Part shown: positions 47,471 through 56,782 of the stretch, piece by piece
How positions within the stretch are numbered: position 1 is the first letter of the stretch
Layout of the letters: every line of letters begins with the position of its first letter
DNA from: Acidobacteriota bacterium
GTDB taxonomy: Bacteria > Acidobacteriota > Blastocatellia > RBC074
DNA: 64,000 nt
NCBI GenBank assembly: GCA_018269055.1
Contig: JAFDVI010000017.1
Location: 1-64,000 of the forward strand
Reading direction: 5' to 3'
Program-made: the position numbers and the translations under genes
The notes under the pieces: model-generated
The model's input: only the letters and a program-made list of their open reading frames with translations
The model's database searches: none
What the model was told of the DNA's origin: nothing

Positions 47471-49693
47471 TCAGGCATTATTTGGGGCGGACGATTTTTT
47501 CACCCGCACGGCGCAGACCTTGTATTCGGGAATTTTCGAAATCGGATCCTGCGCCGAAATGGTCAACTGATTCGCGCTCTTTTTGCCCGGCCAGTGATAG
47601 GGAATGAAAATCGTATCCGGGCGAATGGTCGTCACCACCTGCGCTTGCAGGGTGATTGCCCCGCGCCGCGATTCGGCCGTTGCCCAATCTCCATCGTTGA
47701 TTCCGAGTTTTTCGGCCAACTGCGGATGCAACTCAATGCGCGGCTCGGGATATTGATTGACCAGCGGCCCGATGCGTCGCGTTTGCGTGCCGGACAGAAA
47801 CTGACTGACGACGCGGCCTGTGGTCAGAATGATTGGATATTCGTCGTCTACGTCTTCGGCGGGCGGTGTGTATGCCGCGACGGTAAAGCGCGCTTTGCCG
47901 TCGGGGAAATAAAACGGCCCGGCGCCTTTGGCCACGGGATTCCACGAACCCGGCTCGAACAAGCGCGGCGTCCCGGGATGGTCGTCGTCGGGACAAGGCC
48001 AGAAAACGCCATCCTGCATTTCGATCTTTTCGTAACTGATGCCGGAGTAATCGGCGATGCCACCTTTCGACGCGCGTCGCAATTCATCCAGCATTTCGCG
48101 TGGCTGGGTGAACGTAAAGCCGCGTTCGCGCCCCAACACTTTGGCGATGTCCTGAATGATGCGCCAGTCTTGTTTCGCTTCGCCGGGCGGATCAACGGCT
48201 TGGTTGATTTTGATGACGCGGCCTTCGATCTGCGTGACGATACCTTCGTCTTCTTCTTGCAGCGAACCAGGCAGCACGATGTCGGCGTGATGCGCCGTTT
48301 CGTTCAGGAAGAAATCTATCGCAACATAAAACTCCAGCTTTTCCAGCGCCTGCCGGACAAAGTTGTTGTCGGGCAGCGAAACCAGCGGGTTGAAACAGAG
48401 CGACAGCAGTCCTTTGATTTCGCCGCGATCAATCTTGCGAATCAGTTCGTAAGCATCCACGCCAGCACCCGGCAGCTCTTGTTCGTCAATGCCCCAGATG
48501 CCCGCGATGAAAGAGCGATGTTCGGGATTGGAGATGTCGCGCGCGCCGGGCAGTTGATCACATTTCTGCCCGTGTTCGCGCCCGCCCTGGCCGTTGCCCT
48601 GGCCGGTAATCGTCGCGTAACCGCAGTTTTCGCGTCCGATGCGTCCCGAAGCCAGCACGATGTTGATTGCGCCCAGCACGTTTTGCACACCGTGTGAATG
48701 GTGTTCAATGCCGCGCGCGTGCAGCAGGAAAGATGTTTTCGCCCGTCCCCACAACTCGGCGGCCTGACGGATGGCACGTTCGCTGATGCCTGTGACTTCG
48801 GCGGTATGCTTCGGTGTCCACTGTGCAACGTGTTCCGCCAACGCATCAAATCCAACGGTGTGTTGATTGATAAAGTCGTGATCGAGCCAATCATTTTCGA
48901 TCATCAAATGCAGAATGCCGTTAAAGAGCGCAATGTCGCGCCCGGGCTTGATCGGCAGAAACAGGTTGCAGGTGCGGGCAATCGGCGTGATGCGCGGATC
49001 AACGACGATAATTTTCGCGCCGCGTTCGCGCGCCTGCCAGACGTAATTGGTTGTAATCGGAGCGCATTCAGCGACGTTTGCGCCGCTGATCCAGACCACC
49101 TCCGCCCCCAGAATATCACTCCATGGATTGGCCGCTCGATCAATGCCGAAAGCTTTCTTGTTCCCCGCCGCCGCGCTGACCATGCACAGCCGCCCGTTGT
49201 AATCAATGTATGGAGTTTTCAGCGCCACGCGCGCAAATTTGCCCATCAGATAGGCTTTTTCAATTGTCAGACTGGCGCCGCTCAGAACGCCGAACGCGTC
49301 ATTGCCGTAGGTCGTTTGAATCCGGCGGATTTCCGACGCCACGCGGTCAATGGCCTGATCGTATGGCAGGGAACGAAAGCCGCCTGCTGCTGCCGGATCG
49401 CGCTGCAAGGCCGTCGTCAGCCGATCAGGATGTGCGCCTTGCAGATACCGCTTGACGCCTTTCGGGCAAAGCATCCCATGGTTAAACGGAAAATCCTCCC
49501 ACGGTTCAAAACCGATGACCGTATTGTCTTTGACCTTGAGCTGAATGCCGCACTGTTGGCCGCAAAAACAGCAGTGTGTTTTGACAATCTTGTCTGGCTC
49601 AATGCCTGTTTCCAGTCGCACACCGGCATTAAATGCCAGGTGCGGGCCAAACTGTTCCGTGATCTCATTCAGTTGATTGGGTAGCTTGGACAT
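47471..49693 (-). CDS. NasC/NarB-type molybdopterin oxidoreductase (probable nitrate reductase)
   Basis: A 740-residue catalytic subunit of the DMSO reductase family. N-terminal [4Fe-4S] motif [11 protein letters not shown]...LCPKG, then [11 protein letters not shown], where the Cys would bind Mo. Further MGD-contact motifs: [10 protein letters not shown] and [12 protein letters not shown]. The C-terminal MGD domain [16 protein letters not shown] is complete. No Tat signal, so cytoplasmic like assimilatory NarB/NasC. NarK in the same operon makes nitrate the likely substrate, but formate or another oxyanion cannot be ruled out. Confidence 0.88.
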   Translation of the reverse strand: MSKLPNQLNEITEQFGPHLAFNAGVRLETGIEPDKIVKTHCCFCGQQCGIQLKVKDNTVIGFEPWEDFPFNHGMLCPKGVKRYLQGAHPDRLTTALQRDPAAAGGFRSLPYDQAIDRVASEIRRIQTTYGNDAFGVLSGASLTIEKAYLMGKFARVALKTPYIDYNGRLCMVSAAAGNKKAFGIDRAANPWSDILGAEVVWISGANVAECAPITTNYVWQARERGAKIIVVDPRITPIARTCNLFLPIKPGRDIALFNGILHLMIENDWLDHDFINQHTVGFDALAEHVAQWTPKHTAEVTGISERAIRQAAELWGRAKTSFLLHARGIEHHSHGVQNVLGAINIVLASGRIGRENCGYATITGQGNGQGGREHGQKCDQLPGARDISNPEHRSFIAGIWGIDEQELPGAGVDAYELIRKIDRGEIKGLLSLCFNPLVSLPDNNFVRQALEKLEFYVAIDFFLNETAHHADIVLPGSLQEEDEGIVTQIEGRVIKINQAVDPPGEAKQDWRIIQDIAKVLGRERGFTFTQPREMLDELRRASKGGIADYSGISYEKIEMQDGVFWPCPDDDHPGTPRLFEPGSWNPVAKGAGPFYFPDGKARFTVAAYTPPAEDVDDEYPIILTTGRVVSQFLSGTQTRRIGPLVNQYPEPRIELHPQLAEKLGINDGDWATAESRRGAITLQAQVVTTIRPDTIFIPYHWPGKKSANQLTISAQDPISKIPEYKVCAVRVKKSSAPNNA

Positions 49694-49727
49694 AAGCTCA
49701 ATCTCTCTCGACTTTCAAACCTGAAAT

Positions 49728-50759
49728 CTATGAATGCCACAAACGGCCTTGTGCCAACGCCAGCATCGCACGGCGGCAGCGCGGACAAATCCATTGGTAA
49801 TGCTCCACCGCGCCATCCAGTTCGTATTGAAACCCCAATTGCTTTTCGACCGTGATTAAATCTTCGACATGCATGCGCGAAGCGAAAGCGCTGCCGCAGC
49901 GGCGGCACGTCGCCTGCTCTTCCTTTGCCCCAATATCTTTGTAAAAGCTGACTCCCAGTTGCGCCGGTCGTTGAAAGATGTGGAAGAATTTGCCGAACGG
50001 GAGCCAGAGCAATGTGAAGATGACCGTCAGCGCATGCAGAATGGCCAGGAAATCGTATCCATATCCGCGCATCCAGGTGTAACTTGCTGTCAGCATCAAC
50101 CCTGTCATGCTGATGGCAAACAGAAGGATCAGCGGCAGAAAGTCCTCGGCAAATTGTTGCACCGCAGCCGCGCCGTGATCGCGCATACGACGACGCATTG
50201 CCAGCATCACCCCAACCATGACCAGAACCGACGCCCATACCAGCCCGTGAAAAATCAGGAACCCGAAGATCGAATGAATTGGGAACGCAAAAGTGGGAAA
50301 GCCAAAAATATATGTGCGGTACCAGTTGGTATCGTCTGGCAAAGTCTCAAAGTGAATCCAGCCGAAGACCAGTGGAAAAGTGATGGCGACGGCCAGCAAA
50401 CAACCCCACATAATCAGCCAATGCGCTACCCAGCGAGGTCGCCCGCGTTTGAAAATGAAATGGTTCAAGGCGAATTCATTCACCAACCGCGTTACCCATT
50501 TGGAAACGTTGCGCGCCAGATATTTCGGACGAAAGAACACCTGCCAACCTCTGCGCCAATACATTTTGGTCGGCGGACGTTGCAACCACATGGCGTAGCG
50601 GTAGGTGATGCCGAACGCGGCAAACAGCGTGGCAAAAGTGTAGGCCACCAGCGCGGCATCAAAATGCGCCAGGTTGCGCGAACCGATGATGACCAGAACT
50701 GCCATCAACAGTGTCACGACGGCTCCCCAAAGTCCGGCTTTGATTGTCTCGTTGGTCAT
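49728..50759 (-). CDS. NarI-like membrane cytochrome b with a C-terminal zinc-ribbon
   Basis: A 343-residue membrane protein. Six or so helices with several histidines ([46 protein letters not shown]) resemble NarI/HdrE-type cytochromes. A soluble end has CRRCG and CPRCRR, typical of a zinc ribbon. It would take electrons from quinol and pass them to the ferredoxin and molybdoenzyme. First gene of the nine-gene operon. The start at 50759 has only a weak ribosome binding site. Automated annotation may call such proteins MFS transporters; the His pattern argues against that. Confidence 0.72.
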   Translation of the reverse strand: MTNETIKAGLWGAVVTLLMAVLVIIGSRNLAHFDAALVAYTFATLFAAFGITYRYAMWLQRPPTKMYWRRGWQVFFRPKYLARNVSKWVTRLVNEFALNHFIFKRGRPRWVAHWLIMWGCLLAVAITFPLVFGWIHFETLPDDTNWYRTYIFGFPTFAFPIHSIFGFLIFHGLVWASVLVMVGVMLAMRRRMRDHGAAAVQQFAEDFLPLILLFAISMTGLMLTASYTWMRGYGYDFLAILHALTVIFTLLWLPFGKFFHIFQRPAQLGVSFYKDIGAKEEQATCRRCGSAFASRMHVEDLITVEKQLGFQYELDGAVEHYQWICPRCRRAMLALAQGRLWHS

Positions 50760-51069
50760 TTCAGCACGTTTTCTTCTTGAGCTTCGCTACGTCATAAACT
50801 GTAGCTACAAGCATTTGCAGTTTGTGGCCCAGAGCAATCCGTGAGCCAGGATTGGTTGTTCTCCGCGAACACGTCTTTTCAGACGCCGCTCAGCCATTGA
50901 ACCACTCGCGTTCATTACCCTGCTGGCAAATTGCACTGATCGTCCAGCGCCGCTGCCTTAACCGATAAAAAGATTGGATGTTCGAGATTGAACTTGCTCG
51001 ATGGAGTTATTGAGTGTTTTCCCGCACCTGATGCGAAAAACCACCTAGAGCTTAGCCCCACGCCAGCAA
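50760..51069. other. Intergenic region before the nitrate-type operon
   Basis: About 310 bp, no gene supported. A perfect palindrome TGTAGCTACA (50800-50809) sits between AAACTG (50796-50801) and CAGTTT (50818-50823), about 40 bp upstream of the NarI-like start, a possible regulator site. No FNR or NNR box with TTGAT-N4-ATCAA was found. Promoter elements could not be picked with confidence. Confidence 0.4.
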
Positions 51070-52263
51070 TCAAGGCAATGGTTTGGCGACGATTCGGAAC
51101 CCAAGGTCGTGATGACGAACTTCCGGCTGAAACGCATCCCGGTAGGCAATCGAAAGCAGCGCGATGCTGGCGCTGTACCACGATCCGCCGCGCGCCACTC
51201 GGGCTTCGGTCAAATCCTCACGATTACGCCCGTCATCATCGGTATAGCGACGTTCGCGGTTGTAAGAGCGATTGATGGTCTGTGTCCATTCAACGACGTT
51301 GCCAGATAAGTGAAAGATGCCGTAACGATTCGGCTGAAAACGCACTTTGGTCATCTCGATGCCGATCACGGTTTCCGGCGCGCCGGGATTCTTTTTCCAG
51401 TTGTAAAGCCTTGATTCTTCGTCGCTGAGCAAGGGGCTGAGCGCAAAATCAAAACTGTCCGGGCCACGCGCGGCTTTTTCCCATTCGGCTTCCGACGGCA
51501 ACGAAAAGAGCCAGCGATCTTGTCCCAGTTTGTTCGTCAGCCATTTGCAAAATGCCGCCGCCTCAAACCACGTCACCCAAGCCACCGGTTGATCGTCCTG
51601 GCCGAAGCGGTGGAACTCCGCATCGCTTTCCTTAAGCAGCGCTGTTGCCTGCGACTGGGTTTCCGCTTTCCAACGCTTTCCGGCTGCCGTCCAATTGTCA
51701 GGGTTCGCATACCCTTGCGGATCACGCTGGAACTGGCGAAATTCGGCGTTGGTTGTCTCAAAGGCGCTCACGCAAAACGCGGGCAGCCAGACGTAATGCG
51801 GTTCGCGAGGATTCTGGCGGTCGCCGATCAAAAAATTTCCGCTGGGAATGTAAGCCCACTCTGGCAGATTCGCCATCAATTGCGGCGGCGCATTCGCCGT
51901 CAGGGAACGTATCGTCACCGCAAATGAACCGTCCGCATCCGGCCCCAGGCGATATCCGGCAATCGGGATCGGATAGAAAGTGGTGCGAGCAGGAAGCTCA
52001 ACTTGCAGAAAATAATTGCCGCGCGACAGCCACGCGGCCTGACCATTAAATTCTTTGATTTCGGCGGCATCCGCAAACTTCTTTCCGGCTTTGAACAAAC
52101 GCATGGGCGCGTTCGCCAGATTAACGACAGTCAGTTTCGTTTCCCCTTGCTCAAAGTGCGTCTTTTCCTCCCAATCACCGCGAATGTATCTGGCGGCAAA
52201 CCATACGCCGCCAGCGCCAAAAACCAGTAGAATGATGATCGCGGTCAGGGTGAGCTTCTTCAT
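51070..52263 (-). CDS. SUMF1/FGE-sulfatase-domain protein in the nos cluster
   Basis: A 397-residue protein with an N-terminal helix (LTAIIILLVFGAGGVWFAARY), a middle domain with no known match, and a SUMF1 (formylglycine-generating-enzyme-like) C-terminal domain: EWAYIPSGNFLIGD, FCVSAFETTNAEF, PVAWVTWFEAAAFCKWL, SLPSEAEWEKAARG, HLSGNVVEWTQ, RVARGGSWYSAS and DLGFRIV. The ATG at 52263 shares its first base with the nosY stop (TGATG). The same frame is open further upstream, but that part is out-of-frame nosY. Such domains are common but unusual in nos operons. Enzyme activity is not predictable. Confidence 0.9.
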   Translation of the reverse strand: MKKLTLTAIIILLVFGAGGVWFAARYIRGDWEEKTHFEQGETKLTVVNLANAPMRLFKAGKKFADAAEIKEFNGQAAWLSRGNYFLQVELPARTTFYPIPIAGYRLGPDADGSFAVTIRSLTANAPPQLMANLPEWAYIPSGNFLIGDRQNPREPHYVWLPAFCVSAFETTNAEFRQFQRDPQGYANPDNWTAAGKRWKAETQSQATALLKESDAEFHRFGQDDQPVAWVTWFEAAAFCKWLTNKLGQDRWLFSLPSEAEWEKAARGPDSFDFALSPLLSDEESRLYNWKKNPGAPETVIGIEMTKVRFQPNRYGIFHLSGNVVEWTQTINRSYNRERRYTDDDGRNREDLTEARVARGGSWYSASIALLSIAYRDAFQPEVRHHDLGFRIVAKPLP

Positions 52264-53093
52264 CAAATGTCCTGCCGTCTCAGCAGACGTTGCGACACCG
52301 CAAACGGTAAAATCACCCAAACCAGCAAGCCGCCCACCAGTAACAGAAAGCTGGCCGTTTCGCCGCCCAGGGTTCGTGTCAATGCCGCGCCCGCCGCGCC
52401 GAAAATCTCCTTGCCGTCCAGCGCCATCAGCCCGGCCACACGCACCATATCCACCGGATTGCCGAATAGCGAAGCGAAAATGAATTGATTGGCCGCGCGC
52501 TCTTTCATCAGGAACGTTCCGCCAATGACGATCAGGTCGTAAAACAAGACGAAGAAAAACCACAGGAACAGCGCCATGCCGAAGGCTTTCGATTTGCGAT
52601 GGCAAGCGGTCGAAACCAACGCGGACAGCGTCAGAAAGACCAGTGCCAGCAGCAACGACAAGCCGACAAAGATCGGATACCGCATTGCCCCGACGGTTCC
52701 GGCTTTCGACGCGATAACAATTCCCGCCAGCCCGAACCCCGCGACCGTTGCTGTGGTGATTGACGCGAACAATCCGGCCAGCTTGCCCAGCAAAATTTCG
52801 CCGCGTGTGATGGGTTGGGCGAACAGCAACTCGCTGGCCCCCTTTTCGCTGGTAAAACTCAGGCTTCCCATCGTCAACGCCACCAACGGAACAATGTACA
52901 ACACCAGATTCAGCAGGCTGGCCGACGTGCGCGCAAAGCCTTGAAAGCCGACCGTCCCCGCCGTCACCAGGCCGAAATACGAAATGGCCAGCACCAGCGC
53001 GCCGAACAGCGCGGCGAAGATCAACGTCCAACGATTGCGGATGTTGACGATCAACTCCTGCCGCGCGATGGTTTTAACTACGGCGAAATCCAT
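52263..53093 (-). CDS. nosY: NosY, ABC permease for copper-site maturation
   Basis: A 276-residue six-helix permease of the ABC-2 type. N-terminal VKTIARQELIVNIRNRWTLIF and LSFTSEKGASELLFAQPITR are seen. It works with NosF and NosD to supply sulfur for the CuZ site of NosZ. Start at 53093; nosL ends 7 bp upstream. Confidence 0.94.
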   Translation of the reverse strand: MDFAVVKTIARQELIVNIRNRWTLIFAALFGALVLAISYFGLVTAGTVGFQGFARTSASLLNLVLYIVPLVALTMGSLSFTSEKGASELLFAQPITRGEILLGKLAGLFASITTATVAGFGLAGIVIASKAGTVGAMRYPIFVGLSLLLALVFLTLSALVSTACHRKSKAFGMALFLWFFFVLFYDLIVIGGTFLMKERAANQFIFASLFGNPVDMVRVAGLMALDGKEIFGAAGAALTRTLGGETASFLLLVGGLLVWVILPFAVSQRLLRRQDI

Positions 53094-53100
53094 TTCATCC

Positions 53101-53628
53101 TCACTTTTCGGTCAACTCGGCAAAGCTGACGTGCTCCCCTTTGAATTTGGCTGCCGCCTCTTTCGCTTTCTCATGACTTTCAAAAGCGGCGATGTTGCCG
53201 CCCATGGGCGTGGCCAACTCGGCAGACTTCACAAAATGCGCCGATTCGGCTTTGAGCCATTTCTTCGTCTCGTAATCGGCAACGAAATACGCGGCAATCC
53301 GGCTACGGTCCGCTTTGGCTTTCAGGTAATCGCGCAGACAGCCGATGTCGTCGAACTTCAGCGCTTCGCCGTCTTTGGTAATCAACTCGGCGGCAAATTG
53401 CTTTTCCGAAATCGCCATACGGCACATCGAACACATATCCTCCGGATTGATGGCCACCGGCGCGATTTCCGGCTGCCCGCAAGCAGCGAGCAGAAAAATA
53501 AATCCCAGCAAAGCCAGCAGAAGCAAGTTCGTCGTTCCGCCTTCAGACGGTTGCTTTGGCCAGCCAGTTCTTCCGCCTGAAGGCGGAACTACGAACGCGG
53601 TTTTATTTGTTTTCGGTGCTTTCGGCAT
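53101..53628 (-). CDS. nosL: NosL copper chaperone lipoprotein with a repeat-derived leader
   Basis: A 175-residue lipoprotein. The hydrophobic signal NLLLLALLGFIFLLAAC has a lipobox Cys (CGQPE). Copper-binding MCSMCRM follows, then the NosL core (FAAELITKDGEALKFDDIGC) and SHFVKSAELATPMGGNIAAF. Before the signal, about 30 residues (FVVPPSGGRTGW ... PSEGGTTN) come from palindromic element B, so the n-region is unusually long. The gene overlaps nosF by 26 bp. NosL supplies Cu(I) for NosZ assembly. Confidence 0.9.
   Translation of the reverse strand: MPKAPKTNKTAFVVPPSGGRTGWPKQPSEGGTTNLLLLALLGFIFLLAACGQPEIAPVAINPEDMCSMCRMAISEKQFAAELITKDGEALKFDDIGCLRDYLKAKADRSRIAAYFVADYETKKWLKAESAHFVKSAELATPMGGNIAAFESHEKAKEAAAKFKGEHVSFAELTEK
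53528..53595. repeat. Palindromic element B, in the nosL leader
   Basis: Arms at 53528-53550 and 53573-53595 are reverse complements with two mismatches (GCCTTCAGACGG / CCGCCTGAAGGCGG). The minus-strand frame reads VVPPSGG ... QPSEGGTT, matching the peptide of element A in the RND gene. Confidence 0.9.
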
Positions 53629-54523
53629 GGATGTAATTCAGGTAGATGTCTTCCAGCGATAACTCTTCGGTGGCAAAGCGCGCAACGCTTCCGCCGGCGG
53701 TTTCAATCGCCCGCAGGATTTTCATCCGGTCTTCGGCACGCGAAGTGACCAGCATCGCATCGCCTTGTAATAAGGCCTCGCACGCGCCGGCTTCGCGCGC
53801 GGCTTCGATCCATTGCGCATTCGGATTCGCCAGCACAATGCGCATCCGGCAACTGCGCATCAGTTCCTCGCGCAGGGCGGCAATGGATTCGATGGCAACC
53901 AGCCGGCCATTGACCAGAATCGCCACGCGGTCGGCCAGTCGTTCGACATCCGCCAGCACGTGCGAGGAAAAGACAATGGTCTTGCCTTCGGATTTGAGGG
54001 TCGCCAGAAATTCTCGAAATCGGATGGCGCCTTCCGGGTCCAGACTGACGGTCGGTTCGTCCAGCAACAGAACCGGCGCGTCGGGCAAACAGGCGACCGC
54101 CAGTCCCAATCGTTGAACCATTCCGCCAGACAGTTCGCCGACCGGTTTGTGGCAAAACCCATTGAAATCAAAATGCGAATTGTGCAGCACGTCATCAATT
54201 TTCGCGGCGGGCAGCTTGCGCAGATCGCGGTAAAACTCCAGCACCTCGCGCGCAGTCAGGCTTTCGTGAAAGCTCAATCGCTGGGGCAGAAAGCTCATCA
54301 TCCGTCGAGCTTCGCGCGCGTCGCGCCACAAATCCAGGCCGTTGATTTTGATTTCGCCCGCCGTCGGCACGGTCAATCCCACCATGCATTTCAACGTCGT
54401 TGTTTTGCCGCTGCCGTTCGGCCCCAGTAAAGCAAAGGTTTCGCCATCGTTGATCTTGAACGAGATGTCGTTGACGGCGATGAACTGGCCGAAACTTTTT
54501 GTCAGATGGTTGAGTTCGATCAT
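53603..54523 (-). CDS. nosF: NosF, ABC-type ATPase
   Basis: A 306-residue ATPase of the NosFY transporter. Walker A GPNGSGKTTTLK, signature LSGGMVQRLGLA, Walker B VLLLDEPTVSLD, H-loop SSHVLADVERLAD. AAAGGAGG supports the ATG at 54523, which overlaps the nosD stop as ATGA. The C-terminal half after residue 215 is a family extension. Confidence 0.95.
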   Translation of the reverse strand: MIELNHLTKSFGQFIAVNDISFKINDGETFALLGPNGSGKTTTLKCMVGLTVPTAGEIKINGLDLWRDAREARRMMSFLPQRLSFHESLTAREVLEFYRDLRKLPAAKIDDVLHNSHFDFNGFCHKPVGELSGGMVQRLGLAVACLPDAPVLLLDEPTVSLDPEGAIRFREFLATLKSEGKTIVFSSHVLADVERLADRVAILVNGRLVAIESIAALREELMRSCRMRIVLANPNAQWIEAAREAGACEALLQGDAMLVTSRAEDRMKILRAIETAGGSVARFATEELSLEDIYLNYIHAESTENK

Positions 54524-55905
54524 CGCCGTTGCCTCCTTTGTCCCCAGACAAGCGTCGCGGCGGAACAGGAGAACATCGCCAGACTGCCAGCCACCAGCCA
54601 CCAACCACCAACCACAGGCTTTTCCTGTTCAAACGGGAACGAGAGCTTGACAGCTTGCATCAGCGGCGCGGCATCGGCTTCTGACGAGCCTTTGACAATG
54701 GGAAATGTCTTTTCCGCCGCCGCCAACGCCTGCGCCGCCGGACTGCTCAGGTATAGCCGCAGGCGCGGATAGTTACCTTCCAGATACTCAAACACGTTCT
54801 GAACCTTGTGTCGCACATCGCCCACGCCGTCGCCGTCCAGGTCGTAACCGCCGTAATCGCTCCAGTAATTTCCGCGTTTCATTTCGCTCCACCGCATGCC
54901 CGCGCGCCTGCCGACCAGTTGCAGTGGACTGAGGTTTTCAACGAAGTTGTTTCCGGCAAATAGATTGTCTGCCGAATTGCTGTAGACCATCAGCCCCAGA
55001 TCGTTTTCAGCGATGACATTGCGGCGGAACGTCGAGCGGCGCAGCGCTTCCATGAAAATTCCCGTCGCGTTATCAATGATGAAGTTGTCTTCGGCCAGAT
55101 TGTCCTCACAGTCCTGAAACAGAATCCCGAACGAACTGAAGCCGCGATTGTGGATGAAGGCATTGCGGCGAAATTCGATCCTCTTGGAATACATAATCGC
55201 CGCGCCCGCAATGTTGTACTCGAACAGATTGTCATCGAATTTATTGTCGTCAGAACTCATGTAATGCAGCCCGTAACGCAGCCGGGAGACGCGATTGCGG
55301 CGGACGGTGTTGCGATGACTGGATTGAATGTACAACCCGTCGCGCGCTTCGGTGATGGAGTTGTCTTCGATCAGATTGTCGGGCGAGTTCCAGATGTGAA
55401 GGCCCGCGCCGCGCTCGCCGGTTTCAAGCTCCGGGCGACCCCGCACGGCATTCCCGCGAATCGTATTGCGCGCCGCGTGGTACAGGTAAATGCCGTACAA
55501 CACGTCGCGCAGTTCGTTTGCTTCGATCCAATTGTCATTCGATTTCAACAGCAAACCGGAATCTTCGGCTTGCAGGTCGCCGCCCGAATGTTCAATGACA
55601 AAGCCGCGAATCGTGCAGCGGTCGGCGGCAACGACCACCACACTGCCTTTGCCCGTGCCGCGCAGCACAGGTTTGCCGATGCCTTCAAGTGTCAATGCTT
55701 TGTCGAGAATGACCTGACCAACGTATATGCCGCTTTCGATCCGAATCGTGTCCCCTGGTTTGGCAGCAGCAATGGCAGTTTGAATTGACTCATTCGGCTT
55801 GACAGGCAACACATTGGCTTGAGCGGTTATTGAAGACAGGAATAAAGCAAAAAGCACGGAACAAACGGAAAAAGACTCAGAGCCAGATAGAAAACTTCTG
55901 TTCAT
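54520..55905 (-). CDS. nosD: NosD, periplasmic beta-helix protein for CuZ maturation
   Basis: A 461-residue exported right-handed beta-helix protein. Signal SVLFALFLSSITAQA; CASH-type repeats with N-x-I and GIYLYHAARNTIRGN, GLHIWNSPDNLIEDNSI and so on (about 60-320); WSDYGGYDLDGDGVGD is the family's C-terminal signature. A C-terminal helix (WWLVAGSLAMFSCSAATLV) anchors it. Heptamer repeats encode the segment before that helix. The frame also starts at an ATG at 55941 that would overlap the gene upstream by 4 bp; the shorter start has a better AAGGAAAT site. Confidence 0.93.
   Translation of the reverse strand: MNRSFLSGSESFSVCSVLFALFLSSITAQANVLPVKPNESIQTAIAAAKPGDTIRIESGIYVGQVILDKALTLEGIGKPVLRGTGKGSVVVVAADRCTIRGFVIEHSGGDLQAEDSGLLLKSNDNWIEANELRDVLYGIYLYHAARNTIRGNAVRGRPELETGERGAGLHIWNSPDNLIEDNSITEARDGLYIQSSHRNTVRRNRVSRLRYGLHYMSSDDNKFDDNLFEYNIAGAAIMYSKRIEFRRNAFIHNRGFSSFGILFQDCEDNLAEDNFIIDNATGIFMEALRRSTFRRNVIAENDLGLMVYSNSADNLFAGNNFVENLSPLQLVGRRAGMRWSEMKRGNYWSDYGGYDLDGDGVGDVRHKVQNVFEYLEGNYPRLRLYLSSPAAQALAAAEKTFPIVKGSSEADAAPLMQAVKLSFPFEQEKPVVGGWWLVAGSLAMFSCSAATLVWGQRRQRR
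54588..54615. repeat. Heptanucleotide tandem repeat (CARCCAC x4) inside nosD
   Basis: CAGCCAC, CAGCCAC, CAACCAC, CAACCAC in a row on the plus strand; on the coding strand they give VVGGWWLVAG, entering the C-terminal helix of NosD. A one-unit change would shift the frame close to the end of the protein. Confidence 0.88.
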
Positions 55906-55937
55906 TCCATAATTTCCTTTTGTTCCGCATTCTCTTT

Positions 55938-56639
55938 TCATGCCTTTTCACTCTTCGCCGGTTTCCACGACAACAGAATCGCCGCCATCAGCATCCCCGC
56001 AAACGTCACCAGCGCATACGAAGCCGTTCCCGGATAGCTGTTGACCGTGAAGTTTCCGACAACTTGCGAACCAATCAACGGCGGGGTGAACGGTTGCACC
56101 TTGATTGCCGCCGTCGGGTCCAGATTGTGGCCGTACAGGTACAGCCGGTGATAAAAGCTCCAGAACGAATACAGCCCGAAGTAGGTGAACAGCACGAAAA
56201 CATCAATCAAGCTGCCCATCCTGCCAACAACCATTGCGCGCAGCGCCAGCAATGCCAACCCGCCAATCGCAAACGGAAGCCAGGCGAATTCACTGAAATC
56301 GCTTTCCAGCAATGGCCGCATCCCGATGTAATGGTTCAACGCGTTGATTTCGCGCAGGTCGTCGCGCGACGGCGTTTTGCCGCCGTCCAGTTGATGGGCG
56401 TAAATGTGCAGGCTCAGTGGGTCGGGATACTGATTCGACCGGAAAGACATGTGCCAGAGCGGAAAGATCAACGCGGGGATCAACGCCAACACGCCAATCA
56501 GAATCGCAATGCGGCTTCGCAGTGTCAGCAGTTGATCAAAGAATGCCACCTCTCGCATCAACCAACGGGTAATTCCGATTTTTCGTTCCATCTCGTTCGA
56601 CCTTTCTGTGGCGGTAATTGTTTCTTGAGCGGTTGACAT
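55938..56639 (-). CDS. Membrane protein of clade II nos clusters (NosB candidate)
   Basis: A 233-residue protein with four or five transmembrane helices. The periplasmic stretch FPLWHMSFRSNQYPDPLSLH and ...INALNHYIGMRPL is a pattern common to nos operons of clade II bacteria. NosB of Wolinella-type clusters is a membrane protein of similar placement, but the identity is not certain. Either the ATG at 56639 (GAGGATTT before it) or the Met16 codons later is the start. It overlaps the longer nosD start. Confidence 0.65.
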   Translation of the reverse strand: MSTAQETITATERSNEMERKIGITRWLMREVAFFDQLLTLRSRIAILIGVLALIPALIFPLWHMSFRSNQYPDPLSLHIYAHQLDGGKTPSRDDLREINALNHYIGMRPLLESDFSEFAWLPFAIGGLALLALRAMVVGRMGSLIDVFVLFTYFGLYSFWSFYHRLYLYGHNLDPTAAIKVQPFTPPLIGSQVVGNFTVNSYPGTASYALVTFAGMLMAAILLSWKPAKSEKA

Positions 56640-56782
56640 AAATCCTCGAAATCCAAATGGCTTGAAGGCTTCTTCGCTCCGCAGCGAGCGCGATGTTTAA
56701 GGCCACGATGCGGAAACGCCCTCCCGCTCCGCAGGAGCGCCATCTGCCCGCACACCGCGCTCTTATGGAGCGGAAACGCCGA
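56640..56782. repeat. Intergenic hairpin-rich spacer between nosZ and the membrane gene
   Basis: The spacer contains GCTCCGCAGCGAGC and GCTCCGCAGGAGC, small palindromes, and two copies of GCGGAAACGCC. It may be an mRNA processing or attenuation site that lowers expression of the genes behind nosZ. No gene is seen in it. Confidence 0.5.

Noticed and set aside
47285..49684. Two long frames opposite the molybdoenzyme (47285-48697, 48698-49684)
   Set aside because: Same reason: antisense to a family-typed enzyme over all of their length.
52264..53031. An N-terminal extension of the SUMF1 protein up to 53031
   Set aside because: This part is out-of-frame nosY and gives no fold; the SUMF1 gene starts with the signal-anchor Met at 52263.
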